This document shows positions 8,577 to 11,817 of a DNA stretch of 11,817 bases, in pieces. Each line of letters opens with the position of its first letter. Position 1 is the stretch's first letter. The stretch spans positions 114,710 through 126,526 of the forward strand of contig CP070641.1 in assembly GCA_020354085.1 (NCBI GenBank), read 5' to 3'. This stretch comes from Pseudomonadota bacterium. Its GTDB lineage: Bacteria > Pseudomonadota > Gammaproteobacteria > Acidiferrobacterales > Sulfurifustaceae. A program made the position numbers and the translations under genes. Below the pieces are notes generated by a model, which had not been told where the DNA came from, searched no databases, and saw only the letters and a program-made list of their open reading frames with translations.

Positions 8577-8595
8577 GGAATTCGGCCGTATGGAA

Positions 8596-8627
8596 CCAAA
8601 AAACTGCCGCCTGTCGGCGGCTTTTGG
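8596..8627 (+). terminator. Rho-independent terminator after mgtE
   Basis: A perfect GCCGCC (8606-8611) / GGCGGC (8616-8621) stem with loop TGTC is followed by TTTT at 8622-8625 and preceded by AAAAAA at 8598-8603. The flanks CCAAAA and TTTTGG can extend the pairing. It lies 20 bases after the mgtE stop. The A-run on the left would serve as a T-run in the reverse direction, so it could also act on the minus strand, although no minus-strand gene ends here. Confidence 0.85.
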
Positions 8628-8687
8628 CAGATGATCGGCTGTATGCCATGATTTTGACAGAGATCCGGGAAATTCTTCGGCAAATCA

Positions 8688-9086
8688 ATGCTTGCCAATA
8701 TCATGCAGGTCCTGAGTCAGGCGATCCGTGAGCGCCACTGCATTGCCATCCGCTATCACGATCAGCGTCAGGTTCGAGTGGTTGAGCCGCACGCAGTCTA
8801 TTCCAGCGACCGCGGTGAATTGGTCTTGGACGGCTATCAAACTCGCGGCTTCTCGTCTTCCGGTCGACCCACACCGTTCTGGCGCCCGTTTCGGCTGAAG
8901 CGGATCGCTGCCATTACGGTGTTGAGGGAAAATTTTGAGCCGCGCGTGGCAGAAGGTTTTAGCTCGAGCCGCTTGAAGTACCGCAATGGCTGTCTCGCCA
9001 TCGTGCAAGACAAGCGCCCGGCGTTTCAATACCCCACCCAGCAAACGGACATGGGTCCGTTCCTGCCCGATGATCGTCGGCGCTAA
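8688..9086 (+). CDS. Small stand-alone WYL-like domain protein
   Basis: A 132-residue protein. Residues about 8-80 follow the pattern of a WYL domain: an amphipathic start (VLSQAIRERHCIAIRYHD), then RQVRVVEPHAVYSSDRGELVLDGYQ, then a strand ending in FRLKRIAAITVL. WYL domains are SH3-like ligand-sensing modules usually attached to a DNA-binding helix-turn-helix, which is absent here. The tail (about 85-132) is basic and Pro/Gln-rich with no recognised fold. The gene sits alone after the mgtE terminator, so it probably has its own promoter; TTGACA at 8654-8659 is a perfect -35 word, but no good -10 follows at the right distance. ATG at 8703 (residue 6) is an alternative start, since neither start has a clear ribosome site. 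It ends 12 bases from the convergent ptsI stop. The function is unknown and the family call is moderate. Confidence 0.7.
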   Translation: MLANIMQVLSQAIRERHCIAIRYHDQRQVRVVEPHAVYSSDRGELVLDGYQTRGFSSSGRPTPFWRPFRLKRIAAITVLRENFEPRVAEGFSSSRLKYRNGCLAIVQDKRPAFQYPTQQTDMGPFLPDDRRR

Positions 9087-9094
9087 GCGCCCGA
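9077..9094. other. Hairpin over the stop codon of the WYL-like gene
   Basis: GGCGC (9079-9083), TAA, GCGCC (9087-9091) form a stem whose loop is the stop codon, extendable by TC/GA pairs with one bulged C. It lies between the two convergent genes. There is no T-run on either strand, so it would be at best a weak or Rho-assisted end point. Confidence 0.25.
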
Positions 9095-9098
9095 AGAT

Positions 9099-10838
9099 CT
9101 AAGCGGCCTTACCGTCATTGAGCGCGTCTGCGGCCGCATGGACCGCGAGCGCACTGCGAGCCTTAAGGATCCTGTTGGCCGCGCGGGCAAGCGTCGACGC
9201 GCGGCTGGCGCGCACGATCTGCTTGATCTCGAGCAAGCGCGCCGGGTGCATGCTGAATTCGGTTAAGCCGAGCCCAAGCAGCAGCCGCGTGTAGCGCGGG
9301 TCGCCGGCCATCTCGCCGCACATGGCCACGGGAATGCGCGCGGCGCGTCCCGCATCAATCGTGAGCCGGATCAAGCGCAGCACCGCCGGATGCAACGGAT
9401 CGTAGAGATAGTTGACGGCATCGTCGACGCGGTCGATGGCGAGCGTGTATTGGATGAGATCGTTGGTTCCGATGGAAAAGAAATCGAGATAGGGAGCAAA
9501 CAGGTCGGCCGATACGGCCGCCGCCGGCACCTCGATCATGCCGCCGATCGGTATGCGCGGGTTGAATTTTTCGCGTGCCCGCTTGAGTTCGGTCTTGGTC
9601 TCGTCAACCAAGTCCAAGACTTGAAAGAGTTCATCTTGGCTCGACAGCATCGGAATCATCATGCGTACCTTGCCGGCCGCCGATGCGCGCAAGATGGCAC
9701 GCAATTGCGGTCGAAACAACGCCGTGTCGTTTAGGCAAAGACGCACCGCGCGCAAGCCGAGCGCCGGATTGACGGCGACCTGCGCGTTGCCAGCCCGACC
9801 GCCATCCACTTGCTTGTCTGCGCCCAGATCGAGCGTGCGGATGGTGACAGGTTTGTTGCGAAAGGCGCGCGCCACTTTGACATAGGCGCGGTACTGCTCC
9901 TCTTCGCTCGGCGGTTCAGGCCGATTCATGAACAGAAACTCCGTGCGATAGAGTCCAATACCGTCCGCGCGTGCGCTGACCGCCGCCTTGACGTCAGACA
10001 TCAGCTCGATATTGGCGTGTAGCCCGATGCGCTCCCCGTCACTGGTGATGGACGGGCTGGTGCGCAGGCGGTTGAGGGCACGGCGTTCCTCGAGAATTCG
10101 TTTGCGGCGCACACGGTATTCGGCGAGCGTGCGCGCATCAGAACCCACGAGCACGATACCGCGCTTGCCATCGACGATCAGTTCCTCGCCGTGGCGCACA
10201 TAGCGGGTGACACTGTGCGCCGACACGATGGCGGGAATACCTAGGCTGCGCGCCAGGATTGCGGTGTGCGAAATCGGACCGCCCAGGTCGGTGACGAACG
10301 CGCGCACCCGGTGGTGCTTGAGAATGACGGTATCGGCTGGCGTGAGATCGTTGGCCACGACGATTTCACCCGCGCGCACGTGCGTGTGGTGGTCATGATC
10401 CAGCATCAGGAGGTTGCGCAGAATGCGATCCACCACCTGTTGCACGTCAACTTTCTTGTTCCGCAGATAGGGATCATCCATGCGCTCGAACATGTCGACC
10501 AGGCGTTCGGCTTGGGCCTTGAGCGCCCATTCCGCGTTATGCAGTTTGCGGCGGATGGTGTCGATCGGTGCCACGCAGATCATCCGGTCGTCGAGGATCA
10601 AGAGATGAGTCTGGACGAAACTCGCGGCCTCCGGCGGTGCGTTGGCCGGAATATGGTTGCGTATGCTGTCCAGCTGGGCGCGAGCAGCCTGTACCGCGCC
10701 GGTAAAGCGCGCCACCTCCGCGTCAACCTGGCCACGCAATACGTTGTATTCGGGGACGTCGAGTTGCTCCTGACGGAGCACGAAGGCTTTGCCGATGGCA
10801 ATGCCGTCGCTTACGCCAAGTCCGTGGACGGCGAGCAT
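9099..10838 (-). CDS. ptsI: Phosphoenolpyruvate-protein phosphotransferase (enzyme I)
   Basis: A 579-residue, full-length enzyme I (E. coli EI has 575). It autophosphorylates from PEP and passes the phosphate to HPr in the cytoplasm. The active His191 lies in the GGPISHTAILARSLGIPAIV signature (186-205). The PEP-binding barrel has Arg298 in LYRTEFLFMNR, Arg334 in TIRTLDLGADK, Glu436 in GGMIEVP, Asn459-Asp460 in SIGTNDLIQYTLAIDR, and Cys507 in MCGEMAGD. No GAF domain precedes the EI core, so it is not the PtsP type. GGAG eight bases before the ATG supports the start; nearby upstream ATGs are out of frame. It lies 42 bases after ptsH and ends the visible operon. No EIIB or EIIC gene is in the window, which suggests a regulatory phosphate chain rather than sugar uptake. 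Confidence 0.97.
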   Translation of the reverse strand: MLAVHGLGVSDGIAIGKAFVLRQEQLDVPEYNVLRGQVDAEVARFTGAVQAARAQLDSIRNHIPANAPPEAASFVQTHLLILDDRMICVAPIDTIRRKLHNAEWALKAQAERLVDMFERMDDPYLRNKKVDVQQVVDRILRNLLMLDHDHHTHVRAGEIVVANDLTPADTVILKHHRVRAFVTDLGGPISHTAILARSLGIPAIVSAHSVTRYVRHGEELIVDGKRGIVLVGSDARTLAEYRVRRKRILEERRALNRLRTSPSITSDGERIGLHANIELMSDVKAAVSARADGIGLYRTEFLFMNRPEPPSEEEQYRAYVKVARAFRNKPVTIRTLDLGADKQVDGGRAGNAQVAVNPALGLRAVRLCLNDTALFRPQLRAILRASAAGKVRMMIPMLSSQDELFQVLDLVDETKTELKRAREKFNPRIPIGGMIEVPAAAVSADLFAPYLDFFSIGTNDLIQYTLAIDRVDDAVNYLYDPLHPAVLRLIRLTIDAGRAARIPVAMCGEMAGDPRYTRLLLGLGLTEFSMHPARLLEIKQIVRASRASTLARAANRILKARSALAVHAAADALNDGKAA

Positions 10839-10880
10839 GTCGTTAGCTCCATTCCCATGAGAGAGACGAGTAAACCGCCA

Positions 10881-11150
10881 TCACTCGTCCTCGTCGAAGC
10901 GGCTGGCGATAAGTCCGGCGAGTGCCTCCAGGGCCTTGCCTTCATCACTGCCTTGCGCGCAAAGCTCGAGTTCCGAGCCCTGCGCCGCGGCCAGCATCAT
11001 GATGCCCATGATGCTTTTGCCGTTGACCTCCTGGCCATTGCGGCGCAGGACGATGTCGGAACTGAATTCGCCAGCGAGACTGACGAATTTGGCCGAGGCG
11101 CGCGCATGGAGCCCGAGCTTGTTGACGATGCGGACCTTCTGGCACCTCAT
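10881..11150 (-). CDS. ptsH: Phosphocarrier protein HPr
   Basis: An 89-residue HPr of usual size. His15, in LGLHARASAKFV (12-23), takes the phosphate from enzyme I. Ser46, in NGKSIMGIMML (43-53), is the residue that HPr kinase/phosphorylase modifies, and the surrounding sequence is intact, so an hprK gene is expected nearby (commonly just before rapZ). The start is set by a strong AAGGAGG seven bases upstream and an ATGA overlap with the end of the EIIA gene. A 14-residue upstream extension in frame would overlap EIIA and has no homology-like sequence, so it was left out. It probably relays phosphate from EI to the adjacent EIIA. Confidence 0.97.
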   Translation of the reverse strand: MRCQKVRIVNKLGLHARASAKFVSLAGEFSSDIVLRRNGQEVNGKSIMGIMMLAAAQGSELELCAQGSDEGKALEALAGLIASRFDEDE

Positions 11151-11563
11151 GCGCCGGCCTCCTTGCGCAGGTCTTCGGTCTTGGCCGCACACACGATCCC
11201 GCCGCAGCCCCCGGACAATGCCTTGTCGATTAGCTCGTCCATGGAAACATCGCGATAGTTGAGCGCCTTAAGCAACATCGGCAGATTAACGCCGGTGACC
11301 ATTTCGTATCGCCCGCGCGCGAGCAAGGTACAGGCTACGTTGGTATGGGTGGCGCCATAGATGTCAGTCAGGATCAAAACCCCGGCACCGCTATCAACGT
11401 GGCGCAGCTGCTCGGCGATACGCGCGCGGATATGTTCCGGGCTCAAGCGGTAGGTGACACCGACGGCTTCGAGTTGCGGCGGACGTTTGCCGTAAGTATG
11501 CGCCGCGGCGTCGATCAAGGCAGAAGCAAGATCATTGTGTGCCAATATCAGTAAGCCAATCAT
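11147..11563 (-). CDS. PTS EIIA component, mannose (Man) family
   Basis: A 138-residue single-domain EIIA of the mannose/sorbose family. The N terminus MIGLLILAHNDLASALIDAA carries the phosphorylated His9 (His10 in E. coli ManX). Residues 63-75 (LILTDIYGATHTN) are the conserved D-x-x-G-x-T-P-x-N loop with Asp67, but the usual Pro is His here. ManX proteins normally continue into an EIIB domain; this one does not, and no EIIB, EIIC or EIID follows. It is therefore probably a regulatory phosphate acceptor, as in other rapZ-EIIA-HPr-EI clusters. The start was chosen at the ATG with AAGGGA six bases upstream; the frame stays open further upstream, but that part overlaps rapZ and looks non-coding. 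Its TGA overlaps the ptsH ATG by four bases. Confidence 0.94.
   Translation of the reverse strand: MIGLLILAHNDLASALIDAAAHTYGKRPPQLEAVGVTYRLSPEHIRARIAEQLRHVDSGAGVLILTDIYGATHTNVACTLLARGRYEMVTGVNLPMLLKALNYRDVSMDELIDKALSGGCGGIVCAAKTEDLRKEAGA
11158..11164 (-). promoter_or_regulatory. Strong ribosome binding site of ptsH
   Basis: AAGGAGG on the minus strand, seven bases before the ptsH ATG at 11150 and inside the last codons of the EIIA gene. It fixes the ptsH start and shows that HPr can be translated independently of EIIA, probably to a higher level. Confidence 0.85.
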
Positions 11564-11569
11564 TCGCGA

Positions 11570-11575
11570 TCCCTT
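11570..11575 (-). promoter_or_regulatory. Ribosome binding site of the EIIA gene
   Basis: AAGGGA on the minus strand, six bases before the ATG at 11563. It decides in favour of this start over the longer open frame that overlaps rapZ. Confidence 0.7.
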
Positions 11576-11621
11576 GTCGTTGCCTTGCTTGTGCCCGCCG
11601 CGCGCCGCTGTCGGTGCGTCA

Positions 11622-11817
11622 CTATTTGAGTTCCCGATGCCGAATCTGCGTCTTGACGCCACGCGCAGCGAAGTGCTGCGCCAGGCGGTGCACCATATAT
11701 ACGGAACGGTGTTGTCCGCCGGTGCAGCCGATCGCCACTGTGAGGTAGGAACGGTCCACGCGCTCGAAACTCGGCAGCCATTTTTCCAGAAAAGCGGTGA
11801 GCGCCTCAAACATGTCC
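11622..11817 (-). CDS. rapZ: RapZ (YvcJ-type) C-terminal part, 5' end outside the window
   Basis: The last 65 residues or so of a RapZ protein, reading in from the window end to TAG. The C-terminal block LTVAIGCTGGQHRSVYMVHRLA matches the highly conserved E. coli RapZ segment with GCTGGKHRSVY, and the ending QIRHRELK matches the SRHRTLEK end of that protein. RapZ has an N-terminal P-loop ATPase domain (not in the window) and this C-terminal domain, which in E. coli binds the sRNAs GlmZ and GlmY, delivers GlmZ to RNase E and senses glucosamine-6-phosphate. Whether this organism has GlmZ-like RNAs is not visible. The gene is followed after 58 bases by EIIA on the same strand. The internal ATG at 11813 is not the real start. 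Confidence 0.93.
   Translation of the reverse strand, partial: DMFEALTAFLEKWLPSFERVDRSYLTVAIGCTGGQHRSVYMVHRLAQHFAARGVKTQIRHRELK

Noticed and set aside
8654..8659. TTGACA as a sigma-70 -35 element for the WYL-like gene
   Set aside because: The hexamer is perfect, but the base positions 16-18 bases downstream hold no -10-like sequence, so a promoter was not called as a feature.
11151..11192. In-frame upstream extension of ptsH (14 codons)
   Set aside because: HPr proteins begin close to the chosen Met, and AAGGAGG sits correctly for the ATG at 11150 inside this would-be extension.
10266..11258. Long open frame (330 codons) on the + strand opposite ptsI, ptsH and the end of the EIIA gene
   Set aside because: The minus strand carries three certain genes with full catalytic motifs. 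The antisense product is a low-complexity His/Val/Glu/Asp-rich sequence typical of the mirror frame of GC-rich genes and has no recognisable motif.
11564..11809. In-frame upstream extension of the EIIA gene (82 codons)
   Set aside because: It overlaps the certain rapZ C terminus in another frame, resembles no EIIA sequence, and a good ribosome site marks the ATG at 11563.

Overview
The window is a GC-rich proteobacterial chromosome segment, densely coding, with two gene groups that converge near position 9090. Gene content and order suggest a gammaproteobacterium of the Chromatiales type or a betaproteobacterium: a YhdP-nitrilase-TldD string next to a RapZ / EIIA-Man / HPr / enzyme I cluster, with MgtE beside it. 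This placement is inference from gene families and order. No rRNA, tRNA, IS element, prophage gene or CRISPR array was seen.

Positions 1-7117 (+ strand) look like one operon: the 3' part of yhdP (cut by the window start), a small exported protein of unknown function, a carbon-nitrogen hydrolase of the Nit type, tldD and pmbA (tldE). The last four genes are joined by stop/start overlaps of 1, 4 and 4 bases, so translational coupling is likely. TldD and PmbA are the two halves of one metalloprotease and lie directly together here. Positions 7118-7220 hold no gene but contain a nested imperfect palindrome built on GAAAC/GTTTC and GTTGC/GCAAC units. It is followed by mgtE (7221-8576, magnesium channel), a clear intrinsic terminator (8596-8627), and a small stand-alone WYL-like protein (8688-9086).

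Positions 9099-11817 (- strand) carry, in transcription order, the 3' end of rapZ (cut by the window end), an EIIA of the mannose family, HPr (ptsH) and enzyme I (ptsI). Phosphate would pass from PEP to enzyme I His191, HPr His15 and EIIA His9. No sugar-specific EIIB or EIIC gene is present in the window, and HPr keeps Ser46. The set therefore looks like a regulatory rather than a transporting phosphotransferase chain, probably with hprK and the rest of rapZ just outside the window.

Overall this is mostly conserved housekeeping DNA. I found no convincing undescribed system. The items most worth a second look are the palindromic repeat before mgtE, the orphan WYL-like protein, the small exported protein inside the yhdP operon, and a substitution in the conserved loop of EIIA.
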